Source: Marinobacter sp. MDS2 (GTDB lineage: Bacteria > Pseudomonadota > Gammaproteobacteria > Pseudomonadales > Oleiphilaceae). Taken from it: a DNA stretch of 64,000 nt. Positions 29,473 to 38,241 of this stretch are shown here, piece by piece (within the stretch, counting starts at the first letter, position 1; each line of letters begins with the position of its first letter). The stretch is taken from NCBI RefSeq assembly GCF_030718085.1, contig NZ_JAVAJF010000001.1:2170001-2234000 (forward strand). The letters run 5' to 3'. The notes beneath the pieces are model-generated. The model saw only the letters and a program-made list of their open reading frames with translations. It searched no databases and had not been told where the DNA came from. The position numbers and the translations under genes are program-made.

Positions 29473-30909
29473 TCAAAGCAACGGCGCCAGCAGGCGAACG
29501 GTTCGGCACCATAAGCGGAACAGCAGGGATCGGTCTTCATAATCACTTTCGGTCATGAGTCGGCAGTGCTTCAGGTCGTCTTCCAGCATGGCTTCCACTT
29601 CTTGAATAAACGCGGGGCTGGTATTGATCGCCATGATTTCAAAGTTCAGGCGCATCGAGCGGTTATCGAGATTGGCGGTACCAATAGACGCATAGCGTTC
29701 GTCCACCAACACCACTTTTTGATGCATGAAGCCGGGTTGGTAGCGATAGATTCCGATGCCGGCCTGGCGGGCCTGAATCAGGTAAGAGTACGCGGCCACT
29801 CGGATGAGAAGACTGTCAGACTTTTCGGGGATCAGAATCCGAACATCCACCCCGCGTAACGCCGCCAATTGAAGCGCATTGATGATTTGAACGTCGGGCA
29901 CGAAATAAGGCGAGGCAATCCAGATGCGGGTTCGGGCATTGTTGATGCTGTTCAGGAAAAATAACGCACAGGTCTCCCAGGTATCTGCCGGCCCGGTCGG
30001 CAGTACCAGCACTTTGTCGTCGCCCGGGGCGTTAAAACTCGGGCACCAATCGAGCTCGGGTTTGGTGTCGCTAGCCCAGTTCCAGTCTTCCAGCCATGCC
30101 AGTTGCAAGCCGGTCACGGCCGGGCCTTCGATTCGGCAATGGGTGTCGCGCCACGGTTCCTGATCCATGGCGGTTCCGAGGTACTCGTCACCGAGATTGA
30201 TGCCACCCACGAAACCCGTGACGCCGTCACACACCAACAACTTCCGGTGATTTCGGAAGTTGATCTGGAAACGGCGGCGGCGAATGTTGCCTTTGCCAAA
30301 GGACGCCACTCTGGCGCCGGCATCCGCCAACTCTTTGAGCCACCGGCGCGACAGCGAAAGGCTGCCGATATCGTCGTACAGCAGCCACACTTCCACGCCT
30401 TCGGCCAGCTTGCGTTCCAGAATCGTTTTAATGCGCTGGCCAACACGGTCGGAGCGAACGATGTAAAACTCCAGCAAAATATAGTGTTCGGCGTCTTCCA
30501 TGGCCTGGAAGAGGGCGTCGAAAGTGGCTTCGCCATCCTTCAGCAACGTGACCTTGTTGTCGCTGGTAAACGGCTGACGGCTTAGCTTGCTCAGCACTTG
30601 CAGCTCGTCGGCGAAGTGCTGTTGATTCGGGTCTGGTATCGAGGTGGTCTGGCGTTCGAACTCTTCGAGCAGGCCGCTCAGCGCTTTGTTGCCCGAGCGC
30701 CGCGCTTTCATATAACCGCCAAACCGATAACGGCCGAACAGCACGAACAGTGGCACGGTTACGTAGGGCAAGGCAATCAGCGTGGTGATCCAGGCGATGG
30801 CGCCTTGAGTTGTGCGGTACGTCAGCAGAATGCGGTAGATACAGGCCAGGGCAGCCAGATAAAGCAGCCCGAGCGGGATCGCCAGTAAGGTGAAGGAGTC
30901 CTCGGTCAT
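29473..30909 (-). CDS. cls: Cardiolipin synthase (phospholipase D family)
   Basis: Cardiolipin synthase makes cardiolipin from phosphatidylglycerol at the inner membrane. The 478-residue protein has two N-terminal membrane segments (FTLLAIPLGLLYLAALACIY and ITTLIALPYVTVPLFVLFG), and two HKD catalytic motifs: HRKLLVCDGVTGFVGG and HQKVVLVDERYASIGTANLD followed by RSMRLNFE. Length matches ClsA. The ATG overlaps the stop of the upstream AraC gene by four bases (30906-30909), so the two genes are translationally coupled, an unusual pairing. Confidence 0.93.
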   Translation of the reverse strand: MTEDSFTLLAIPLGLLYLAALACIYRILLTYRTTQGAIAWITTLIALPYVTVPLFVLFGRYRFGGYMKARRSGNKALSGLLEEFERQTTSIPDPNQQHFADELQVLSKLSRQPFTSDNKVTLLKDGEATFDALFQAMEDAEHYILLEFYIVRSDRVGQRIKTILERKLAEGVEVWLLYDDIGSLSLSRRWLKELADAGARVASFGKGNIRRRRFQINFRNHRKLLVCDGVTGFVGGINLGDEYLGTAMDQEPWRDTHCRIEGPAVTGLQLAWLEDWNWASDTKPELDWCPSFNAPGDDKVLVLPTGPADTWETCALFFLNSINNARTRIWIASPYFVPDVQIINALQLAALRGVDVRILIPEKSDSLLIRVAAYSYLIQARQAGIGIYRYQPGFMHQKVVLVDERYASIGTANLDNRSMRLNFEIMAINTSPAFIQEVEAMLEDDLKHCRLMTESDYEDRSLLFRLWCRTVRLLAPLL

Positions 30910-31946
30910 GGGGGGCTGTCCTTGTGTTCGGATCGAAATTGGGCGGGTGCAACGCCGGTCCAGCGTTTAAATGCACGACTAAAGGCACTAAGTTCCGAAA
31001 AACCAAGCAGAAAAGCAATCTCTCCCAAAGCGTATTGATCGTTGGCTACGTATCGGAGCGCTTTATCCCGGCGGACTTGCTCCACCAGATCCTGAAAGCT
31101 TAATCCCTCTTTCTTTAATCGGCGATAGAGGGTTTGTCGGCTCATGTGGCATTGGCGGGCCAAGGTGTCGGCATCAATCTTGTCGGTTGCCATCTGTCGG
31201 GAGATCAATCTTCGCACTTTGCGGCTGAAGGAACGGCGGGTCTGCAGTCTGGCCAAGACCGCATTGACCTGTTTCAACACCGCGGAATACACATAGGGGT
31301 TGCGGTGAGGGATGGGGTGGTCCAGATGCTCGCACGAGAAGGCGAGCCGGGTGACGCCGCAGCCGAAGACAACCGGGCCGCCGAACAATTTTTGATATTC
31401 CTTGGCATAAGAGGGCTCTGGATGAGCGATTTCAGTCCAATCGGCCCTGAGGCCCTTGTGGATAAAGTGGCGGGTTCGACAAATAGCAGCGGCCAGTGTG
31501 CGATCCATGTCGAGGCGAGAATAATAAGCCGGATTGTCGGGCTGCCAGGTCAGAATCGCCTGATTCGGTGTTTGCTCGAAACTCAGCGTGACCGATTCGT
31601 TAATCAGCCGGTACAGGCGAACATACTGGATCACGGCTTCGCCCAGGGTGTCACAGTTAAAAAATACGTGCCCCACCAACCCCATGCGTTCGGGGTCGAT
31701 AACCTGACCCGCATGCAGGCCCACGCCGGGATCACCGGTCAGCCGTTCCGCGAGCTCCCAAAGGCGGTAATGAGTGGTGGCGGGAATGCGCAGATCGGGA
31801 TCTTTTAGTGTGTTGAGTTGAAGGCCGGTTTCACGCGCTATCTCTGCTGGATTCAGAAGTCCTCTGGTTTCCAGATAATGCACCAGCGCGAGTGTGCTGG
31901 AAGCCGCAACCTGCGGGATATCGTCGTTGTCTGGATGGTTGGTCAT
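30906..31946 (-). CDS. AraC-family transcription regulator
   Basis: A 346-residue regulator of the OruR/ArgR-like group: an arabinose-binding-type N-terminal domain (about 30-210) and a C-terminal double helix-turn-helix with KIDADTLARQCHMSRQTLYRRLK and YALGEIAFLLGFSELSAFSRAF, followed by the family ending RWTGVAPAQFR. It is coupled to cls by a four-base overlap and is transcribed away from the small peptide gene at 32094 and the YbfF-like hydrolase. The inducer is unknown. Confidence 0.9.
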   Translation of the reverse strand: MTNHPDNDDIPQVAASSTLALVHYLETRGLLNPAEIARETGLQLNTLKDPDLRIPATTHYRLWELAERLTGDPGVGLHAGQVIDPERMGLVGHVFFNCDTLGEAVIQYVRLYRLINESVTLSFEQTPNQAILTWQPDNPAYYSRLDMDRTLAAAICRTRHFIHKGLRADWTEIAHPEPSYAKEYQKLFGGPVVFGCGVTRLAFSCEHLDHPIPHRNPYVYSAVLKQVNAVLARLQTRRSFSRKVRRLISRQMATDKIDADTLARQCHMSRQTLYRRLKKEGLSFQDLVEQVRRDKALRYVANDQYALGEIAFLLGFSELSAFSRAFKRWTGVAPAQFRSEHKDSPP

Positions 31947-32093
31947 ACCAGGGCCTGAATTCAGTCGTGTTTGTGAAAAGTGTTACGAAATGTCAAGTGA
32001 ATGGCACGGCGCGTCAACGGCCGAACACTGTTATGACGATAGCATGTGTGACATCAGGTTGAAGTAACCGAAAGGTCATAGTGGAGGGATTGT

Positions 32094-32186
32094 ATGCAAC
32101 AGGAAATTTTTGTACCCCATAGCCAAAGTGAACGTGAAAACGTTATGGCTCTGGCAGAGTATCTTGGCGGTATTTACTACTGCTAA
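32094..32186 (+). CDS. 30-residue peptide gene with own terminator
   Basis: A short frame that I read by eye. The ATG is preceded by GGAGGG at 32083-32088, five bases away, a nearly ideal ribosome site. The peptide starts MQQEIFVPHS, has the middle ERENVMALAEYL and ends GGIYYC. It is followed 29 bases later by a textbook rho-independent terminator (32216-32243). There is no signal peptide or membrane segment. Strong translation signals plus a dedicated terminator suggest a real, monocistronic small gene between an AraC regulator and a hydrolase. I do not recognise the family; a conserved small protein or modified peptide precursor are possibilities. Confidence 0.6.
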   Translation: MQQEIFVPHSQSERENVMALAEYLGGIYYC

Positions 32187-32215
32187 GCATTCAGGCGTAC
32201 GGACGACATGGTTAT

Positions 32216-32243
32216 AGCCGGGCTACATGCCCGGCTTTTTTGT
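32216..32243 (+). terminator. Rho-independent terminator after the 30-residue peptide gene
   Basis: AGCCGGGC (32216-32223), a five-base loop and the complementary GCCCGGCT (32229-32236), followed by a run of T ending at 32241. This is a strong intrinsic terminator on the plus strand. It separates the peptide gene from the hydrolase that starts at 32335. Confidence 0.9.
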
Positions 32244-32334
32244 GGCTGACCACCTGAAACAATTTGTTCTTGCCCCGATATCTGGCGATGGTAGTGTAGT
32301 TGGCTACATTCTATGAGCCGGAGACTGCCCCACA

Positions 32335-33126
32335 ATGAGTGTTGAACTGAATCACCGGATATCCGGGCAAGGTGAACCCTTGATCCTGCTGCACGGACTG
32401 TTTGGTTCGCTGGAAAATCTGGGTGGCGTGGCCCGCCGCCTGCAAGACGACTGGCAAATCCATAGCCTGGATCAGCGCAACCATGGCAGCTCTCCCCACA
32501 CGGATGAGATGAATTATCCGTTGATGGCTTCGGATGTGGTGGCCTATATGGATGCCACCGGCATCGAAAAGGCCCACCTGTTGGGCCACTCCATGGGGGG
32601 GAAGGTCGCCATGCAAGTGGCATTGCAGTACCCCGAGCGGGTGCAGACAACCATCGTTGCGGACATTGCTCCGGTCACCTATCCGCCCCGGCACGATGCC
32701 ATTCTGGAAGGCCTGAAAAACCTCGATTTGCGGGGCGTGAAATCCCGGAGTGAGGCAGACAGCCGCTTGGCCGAGTATGTTGAGATACCGGGCGTGCGCC
32801 AGTTTCTGCTGAAAAATCTGGAGCGCATTCCCAAAGAAGAAAACACCGACGACGAACGCCTGTTCCGCTGGCGTTTGAATCTCCCGGTCATTGACGCCAG
32901 TTACAGCAACCTTGCTGCCGCCCCGGAAGGCAATGGTCCGCATGATGGCAAGGTTCTGTTTATCAAAGGGGCGGATTCCGCCTACATTCAGACCAAACAT
33001 CAAGACACCATCCAGCGTCTGTTCCCTAATGCCGAGCTCAAGATTATCGAGGGAACCGGGCATTGGTTGCATGCAGAGAAAGCGGATACCTTCGCCAACT
33101 TGTGTCGGGAGTTTCTGGCTCAGTGA
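32335..33126 (+). CDS. YbfF-like alpha/beta hydrolase
   Basis: A 263-residue alpha/beta hydrolase of the YbfF esterase family, acting on acyl-CoA or short esters in the known member; the substrate here is unknown. Motifs are LILLHGLFGSLENLGGVARRL with the oxyanion region, the nucleophile elbow GHSMGGKVAM (Ser catalytic), DIAPVTYPP, and the catalytic His near GTGHWLHAEKADTF. The ATG has only a weak ribosome site (GGAG about 12 bases upstream). The gene follows the 30-residue peptide terminator and precedes the strictosidine-synthase-like gene. Confidence 0.9.
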   Translation: MSVELNHRISGQGEPLILLHGLFGSLENLGGVARRLQDDWQIHSLDQRNHGSSPHTDEMNYPLMASDVVAYMDATGIEKAHLLGHSMGGKVAMQVALQYPERVQTTIVADIAPVTYPPRHDAILEGLKNLDLRGVKSRSEADSRLAEYVEIPGVRQFLLKNLERIPKEENTDDERLFRWRLNLPVIDASYSNLAAAPEGNGPHDGKVLFIKGADSAYIQTKHQDTIQRLFPNAELKIIEGTGHWLHAEKADTFANLCREFLAQ

Positions 33127-33233
33127 CCGCTGGTCGTCCTGATTGGCCTGCGATGATTGCTCAGGTTGTGTAATCTATCTGCTCTCCGAGACGTTAGAGG
33201 AAAAACAATGATAAAAGCGTGTGGTTCTCTGTC

Positions 33234-34322
33234 ATGAGATGGTTGTTGATTGGCTCGTTGGTGTTGTTTCTGTTGTGTGGTGGCTTTTTGTTGACGCCGT
33301 CCCCTGTGGATAGCAAAGCCTGGGTGGCGCCCAAACCACCAGCGATGACCGGTGCCTATGCCCCGAATGAGATTTTGCGCCAGGCCGAATTGCTGGCGCT
33401 GGGGCAGGTGTATGGTCCGGAAGATACGACGGTGGGTGTCGATGGGGTGCTCTATGCGGGTACCCAGGATGGCAAAATCATTCGGGTTTACCCGGACGGC
33501 ACGGTGGATACCTGGCTGGAAACCGGTGGCCGGCCATTAGGTATGGTGATGGATGAGCAGGGAAACCTGCTGGTGGCGGATTCTGGAAAGGGATTGCTGT
33601 CGATCTCACCGGAGGGTGATATTACGGTCCTCAGCCGGGAAGCCGCTGGCACGCCGTTCCGTTTTACGGACGATGTGATCATTGCCCCGGATGGTCGCAT
33701 TTATTTTACCGACGCCAGCTCTCGTTTCGGCCAGCCGGACTATCTCTTGGATTTGCTGGAAATGCGCCCTCATGGCCGTCTGCTACGGTACAACCCGAAA
33801 ACTCGCAGAACCGAAGTGCTGGTGGCGAATTTGCATTTCCCCAATGGTGTTGCGGTTTCGCCTGAGGGTGATTATGTGCTGGTCAACGAAACCTGGAAGT
33901 ACCGCATTCTGAAGCACTGGATAGCGGGCCCCAAGGTGGGCCGGACGGAGGTGTTCGCGGACAATCTGCCAGGGTTTCCGGACAACCTCGCGGTCGATTC
34001 TGCAGGGCGTTACTGGGTGGCCTTCCCATCACTCAGAAACCCTCAGATCGACGCGATGCACACCAGACCCTGGCTCAAGAATCTGGTGGCGAAACTGCCG
34101 GACAGCGTCAAACCGAAACCTGAAGAGTATGGCTTGGTGGTAGCGTTCGATGCTACGGGTGAGGCACTTGTGAGTCTGCACGACACCACGGGCAAGCATT
34201 TGCAGGAAATTACGTCGGTCAACCCTCACCAAGGGAATTTGTATTTTGGCTCACTGCACAACGATCGCATCGGAAAGCTGTCGTTGCAGGCGATCCCGGA
34301 GATTGGGAAGCGCACTGAATGA
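33234..34322 (+). CDS. Membrane-anchored strictosidine synthase/SMP-30-like protein
   Basis: A 362-residue six-bladed beta-propeller of the strictosidine synthase / SMP-30 gluconolactonase superfamily (related to animal APMAP). It has one N-terminal membrane or signal segment (LLIGSLVLFLLCGGFLL) and the propeller blocks GRPLGMVMDEQGNLLVADSG, DVIIAPDGRIYFTDASSRFG, HFPNGVAVSPEGDYVLVNET and LPGFPDNLAVDSAGRYWVAF. Frame opens from a GTG at 33219, but the ATG at 33234 overlaps the stop of a nine-codon frame at 33208-33237 that has a good ribosome site. Either translational coupling or a one-base frameshift is possible. Enzymatic activity is unproven for this subgroup. Confidence 0.8.
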   Translation: MRWLLIGSLVLFLLCGGFLLTPSPVDSKAWVAPKPPAMTGAYAPNEILRQAELLALGQVYGPEDTTVGVDGVLYAGTQDGKIIRVYPDGTVDTWLETGGRPLGMVMDEQGNLLVADSGKGLLSISPEGDITVLSREAAGTPFRFTDDVIIAPDGRIYFTDASSRFGQPDYLLDLLEMRPHGRLLRYNPKTRRTEVLVANLHFPNGVAVSPEGDYVLVNETWKYRILKHWIAGPKVGRTEVFADNLPGFPDNLAVDSAGRYWVAFPSLRNPQIDAMHTRPWLKNLVAKLPDSVKPKPEEYGLVVAFDATGEALVSLHDTTGKHLQEITSVNPHQGNLYFGSLHNDRIGKLSLQAIPEIGKRTE

Positions 34323-34414
34323 TTTGAAAACGCGCCGAATCGAAATTCTGCTAGGCTGAACGTGAGCACGATCGCCATTATTGGCACCTGATACAAACCT
34401 GTCTGGAGAGACCC

Positions 34415-35395
34415 ATGGCCCCCACTGAATTTCCGGAAGTCGAGACGATGCGCCAAGTGGTCTACGACCGATTTGGCGACAGCGATGTGTTGCAGGTGGT
34501 TGATGCGCCGATTCCGGAGCCCGGCGAGGGCGAGGTGCTGATTCGCGTTCACGGTGCCGGGCTCAATCCAATCGATTGGAAAACCCGTCTGGGCATGGGC
34601 TTTGTCGCCACCCAGATCGAAAATGATCTGCCGTGGGGGCCGGGCTACGATGCCGCCGGAGAAGTCGTGGCCGTCGCCGACGATGTCACCACCCTGGCTA
34701 AGGGCGACCGGGTGATGGGCATGATTGGTTTCCCGGTGGCGGGCGGGGCCTGTGCTCAGTTTGCCGTTGCTCGCGCCGATGAGTTGGCGATCGTTCCGGA
34801 AGAACTGGATCTGGTCACCGCCGCAGGCGTGCCTTTGGCAGCGCTTACGGCTTGGCAGGGGTTGTTTGAAATTGCCCGGTTAGAACCCAATCAAAAGGTG
34901 CTCATTCATGCGGGTGCCGGCGGGGTTGGCCACTTTGCAGTGCAGTTCGCGTTAGCGCGGGATGCCCACGTTATTGCCACGGCATCGGCCGGTAATCGCG
35001 ACTTCCTGGCGGAATTTGGTGTTCACGAGGTCATTGATTACAGAACGATGGACGTTGCCGACGAATGCTTTGGGCTGGACGTGGTACTGGATCTGGTCGG
35101 GGGCGAAGCGGGCAAGCGCTCCCTGCATACGCTGGGGTCAGCCGGTGTTTTGGTCACCATACCGACCGTGACCGCGGATGAGGTTGTCAGTGCGGCTGAA
35201 GAGATGGGGGTTCGGGCCCACGGAATGCGTGTGCGCCCTGATGTGTTTCATCTGGAAGAAATTGCCGAGCTGATTGAAGACGGAGACGTGCGTGTGCACA
35301 TCGACAAAGTGTTCGCCATGGAACAAGTGCGTGAAGCCCATGACCTTCTGGCGGAAGGTCATGTTCGTGGCAAGCTGGTATTGGATTGTCGCTAA
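34415..35395 (+). CDS. NADP-dependent zinc-free oxidoreductase (MDR, quinone reductase-like)
   Basis: A 326-residue medium-chain dehydrogenase/reductase. The N-terminal GroES-like domain has MRQVVYDRFGDSDVLQVVD and PGEGEVLIRVHGAGLNPIDWK, and the Rossmann part has VLIHAGAGGVGHFAVQFALARD. The zinc-binding residues of alcohol dehydrogenases are absent, so it is a quinone or enone reductase type. GGAGAG lies just before the ATG; a second ATG (residue 12) is possible. The stop is 18 bases from the stop of the convergent antiporter gene. Confidence 0.88.
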   Translation: MAPTEFPEVETMRQVVYDRFGDSDVLQVVDAPIPEPGEGEVLIRVHGAGLNPIDWKTRLGMGFVATQIENDLPWGPGYDAAGEVVAVADDVTTLAKGDRVMGMIGFPVAGGACAQFAVARADELAIVPEELDLVTAAGVPLAALTAWQGLFEIARLEPNQKVLIHAGAGGVGHFAVQFALARDAHVIATASAGNRDFLAEFGVHEVIDYRTMDVADECFGLDVVLDLVGGEAGKRSLHTLGSAGVLVTIPTVTADEVVSAAEEMGVRAHGMRVRPDVFHLEEIAELIEDGDVRVHIDKVFAMEQVREAHDLLAEGHVRGKLVLDCR

Positions 35396-35413
35396 TCTGT
35401 TACAGGCTGGGGA

Positions 35414-37261
35414 TCAATCCTCAGCCTTGTCCTCTGAGCCCTGGTTGCCGTTGGCGTCCCGGTCTTTTTGAGGCTGCGGCGGCACAAGGCTGATCAGAAC
35501 CCAATCGTCTTCGGGTTCCAGTGACTCCATGTCTTTCACCGGATAAATGTGTTCTTTACTGTCAATGGTGAACAGCACCAGGGCTTGTTGCTGGTATTGC
35601 TCCAGGAACTGCTGGTAGCTGAATTCTTCGCTCAGCTGGGTGGTTTTGACGTTATACCCCTGACTGACCAGGCTGGCCAGCTTCGCATAGCTTACCCCGT
35701 CAAAAATCCCTCGGGTTCGTTGCACTTTGCCCGCTGTCTGCAGGCGAGCTTTCTGATCCTGGTCACCCTCGGTCAAGCCAAACACGGAGGTGTCGCCGAA
35801 CCAGTCCATGAAATGGTAGGTGGCTAGACTGTTCATCTGTTTGTAGGGCGACAGAATCAGTAAATTACCGATGCCCGTCAGATCCATGTGAGTGGCCGCG
35901 TGTTCCGACGCCGGGTTGCCGAAGTAGACCGGCAGATTTTCCATTCTCGATTGCCGAACGTTCTCCCAGTTGGTGTCTGAGAGCATGATGGGCACTTCGT
36001 GTTTTTTCAGGGCCTGTCCAATCAGCCGGGCAATGGGGTTCGCACCCAGAATCAGGAAGCCGTGGGCGGGTGGCTCTTTCACGCCAAGCAGCTTGGCAAT
36101 CGGACGGGCGGTCAGGCTTTGCAGGGTGACGGTGGTGATGATCAGCATGAACACCAGCGGCACCAGAGTTTCCGCGCCGTCATACCCGAGCCGTTCAAGC
36201 TGGAAGGCGAACAGGGCAGACACGGCGGCCGCAACAATGCCCCGGGGCGCAATCCAGCTCAGATAGAGCTTTTCGCGAAGATTCAGGGAGGTGCCGATGG
36301 AGGAAAGGAAAATGCTGATCGGGCGGGCAATAAACATCAGGCAGGCCAGAACGGCGACCAGTCCCCAACCCAGATCCAGAATGGCGGAAAACTCGACACG
36401 GGCCGCCAGAATGATAAACAGCGCGGAGATCAGCAGCACGCTCAACGACTCTTTGAATTCCAGAATACTGTCGATCGGCACCCGCTTCATGTTCGCCATC
36501 CAGATACCCATCACGGTCACCGTCAGCAGGCCGGATTCGTGAGCCATTTCATTGGAAATGGCGTAAACACCCAGCATGAAGGTGAGTGTGCCGGCATTGT
36601 GCAGGTACTGCGGCAGCCAGTGCTTTCTCAAGGCCTGACCGTTTAAATAGCCCGCGATGGCACCGATGATAAAGCCGACCACCAGCGTTTTGCCGAAGAT
36701 ATAGAGTGAGTGGCCAAACACATTGCCCTGACCCCAGGACAGAATGCCCTCGAACACCAGAACCGCTAGCAGTGCGCCCACGGGGTCAATGATGATGCCT
36801 TCCCAGCGCAGAATATTAGACAGTTTTGCGGTGGGCCGGACGGCCCGCAACAGTGGCGCTATGACCGTCGGGCCGGTGACTACCGAAATGGCACCGAACA
36901 GGAGTGCAACTTCCCACGACACCTCCAGAATCCACCTTGCTGCCAGAGTTCCGATGGCGCAGGTAACGATGGAGCCCACAGGCACGAGGTTTCGTACCAT
37001 CTTGCCGTGGCCTTTGATCTCGTCGTAGCGAAGCGTCAAGCTGCCTTCAAACAGAATGATGGCGACCGCCAGGGAAATCACAGGGAACAGCAGATCACCA
37101 AAGACTTCTGCGGGCTGGAGGAACCCCAATACCGGCCCGGCAATAATGCCTCCCGCCAGCAGAAAGAGAATGGCAGGCATGCGCACGCGCCACGCAAACC
37201 ATTGGCAAAGCAGAGAGCTGATACCGATACCGGCAAGAATCAGAGCAGTACTAGCGGCCAT
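35414..37261 (-). CDS. CPA1-type sodium/proton antiporter with C-terminal nucleotide-binding domain
   Basis: A 615-residue inner-membrane monovalent cation/proton antiporter. About twelve membrane segments occupy residues 1-390, with the family motif FEGSLTLRYDEI, GAISVVTGPTVIAPLLR and the ILRWEGIIIDPVGALLAVLV block that carries the conserved Asp. The remaining 220 residues contain a TrkA-N-like region (GFLILGANPIARLIGQALKKH) and a tail. It resembles PA5021-like antiporters of Pseudomonas. Role probably in sodium export or pH control; ion specificity cannot be told. Confidence 0.88.
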   Translation of the reverse strand: MAASTALILAGIGISSLLCQWFAWRVRMPAILFLLAGGIIAGPVLGFLQPAEVFGDLLFPVISLAVAIILFEGSLTLRYDEIKGHGKMVRNLVPVGSIVTCAIGTLAARWILEVSWEVALLFGAISVVTGPTVIAPLLRAVRPTAKLSNILRWEGIIIDPVGALLAVLVFEGILSWGQGNVFGHSLYIFGKTLVVGFIIGAIAGYLNGQALRKHWLPQYLHNAGTLTFMLGVYAISNEMAHESGLLTVTVMGIWMANMKRVPIDSILEFKESLSVLLISALFIILAARVEFSAILDLGWGLVAVLACLMFIARPISIFLSSIGTSLNLREKLYLSWIAPRGIVAAAVSALFAFQLERLGYDGAETLVPLVFMLIITTVTLQSLTARPIAKLLGVKEPPAHGFLILGANPIARLIGQALKKHEVPIMLSDTNWENVRQSRMENLPVYFGNPASEHAATHMDLTGIGNLLILSPYKQMNSLATYHFMDWFGDTSVFGLTEGDQDQKARLQTAGKVQRTRGIFDGVSYAKLASLVSQGYNVKTTQLSEEFSYQQFLEQYQQQALVLFTIDSKEHIYPVKDMESLEPEDDWVLISLVPPQPQKDRDANGNQGSEDKAED

Positions 37262-37282
37262 AAGGGCGTCCGGTTAATAAGT

Positions 37283-38089
37283 TTATAAGTTAGCTCGACG
37301 AGCGATTCGGTTTAGCAGCCGGGAAGCAGCAAAAAAACCGAAACTTGCGGTTACAGGGCTGGCAGCGCCAAAGCCCGAAGCGCAATCGAGTCGAACAGGG
37401 CCTTCCGTTGCGGGTTTCTGGTGGCATACCTCGCCATCTGGGGCCGGGTAGGTCAGCTGTTCTAATGAGTATACGGCTTCGATGCCGAAACGGCGCTTCG
37501 GATTTCGAGAAAAATTATATTCACGTCGCAGCAGATTGCGAACTTTTGCCAGCAAAGGGTCCTGGGTGGTTTTGCTGAGATCAGCCACCTGGATTTGGGT
37601 AGGATCCATCTGGCCGCCGGCACCACCGGCAACGACCACGGGTATCTTCCGCCGGTGGCAATGAGCAATCAGACTGGCCTTGGATTTCACACTGTCGATG
37701 GCGTCCACCACGCCGGTGACTTCTTCAGTGATCAGTTCCTGCACGTTTTTGGTGGTCAGAAAACCGAAATGCACCCGAATATCCGCATGCGGGTTAATCG
37801 CGCGCAAACGCTGCGCCATGGCGTCGGTTTTGGTCTGGCCGTACTGACCTTGCAAGGCATGAAGCTGGCGGTTGGTATTGGACACACAAATGTCATCCAT
37901 ATCGATCAGGGTAAGGGTGCCAATACCGCTGCGAGCCAAAGATTCGGCAGCCCAGGAGCCTACGCCGCCCAGACCAACCACAACGATGTGAGCTTGCCTG
38001 AAAGCATTTAGCGCTTTTCGGCCATACAGGCGTTCAATGCCGCCAAAGCGAAAGCTGTAGTCGTCAGGCTGCGGAGAGTCAGAAGTCAT
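37283..38089 (-). CDS. tcdA: tRNA threonylcarbamoyladenosine dehydratase TcdA (CsdL)
   Basis: An E1-like enzyme that converts the tRNA modification t6A to cyclic ct6A with ATP. The 268-residue protein has the dinucleotide-fold motif IVVVGLGGVGSWAAESLARSGIG, the SNTNRQLHAL block and IPVVVAGGAGGQMDPTQIQ, all typical of TcdA. The frame is full length. It stands upstream of the antiporter on the same strand, 21 bases from its start, so the pair may be co-transcribed. Confidence 0.93.
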   Translation of the reverse strand: MTSDSPQPDDYSFRFGGIERLYGRKALNAFRQAHIVVVGLGGVGSWAAESLARSGIGTLTLIDMDDICVSNTNRQLHALQGQYGQTKTDAMAQRLRAINPHADIRVHFGFLTTKNVQELITEEVTGVVDAIDSVKSKASLIAHCHRRKIPVVVAGGAGGQMDPTQIQVADLSKTTQDPLLAKVRNLLRREYNFSRNPKRRFGIEAVYSLEQLTYPAPDGEVCHQKPATEGPVRLDCASGFGAASPVTASFGFFAASRLLNRIARRANL

Positions 38090-38174
38090 TCAGGGCTCGT
38101 GGTGTCAGGTTGAACGTATCGTTTTGCAAAGAGGGGCAGATTGTAACGCAGGGGTTGTGGCAGGGGCTATTCGG

Positions 38175-38218
38175 TGTGAAAAACGAAAACGGCGAACCTA
38201 AACAAGATTCGCCGTTTT
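38175..38218 (-). terminator. Terminator behind the lipoprotein gene
   Basis: An 11-base perfect stem (38186-38196 with 38208-38218, 11-base loop), followed on the minus strand by a T-rich run (complement of 38179-38185). It lies about 25 bases past the stop of the minus-strand lipoprotein gene and upstream of tcdA. Confidence 0.8.
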
Positions 38219-38241
38219 GTTTGCTTGCAGTGAGGAGATGG

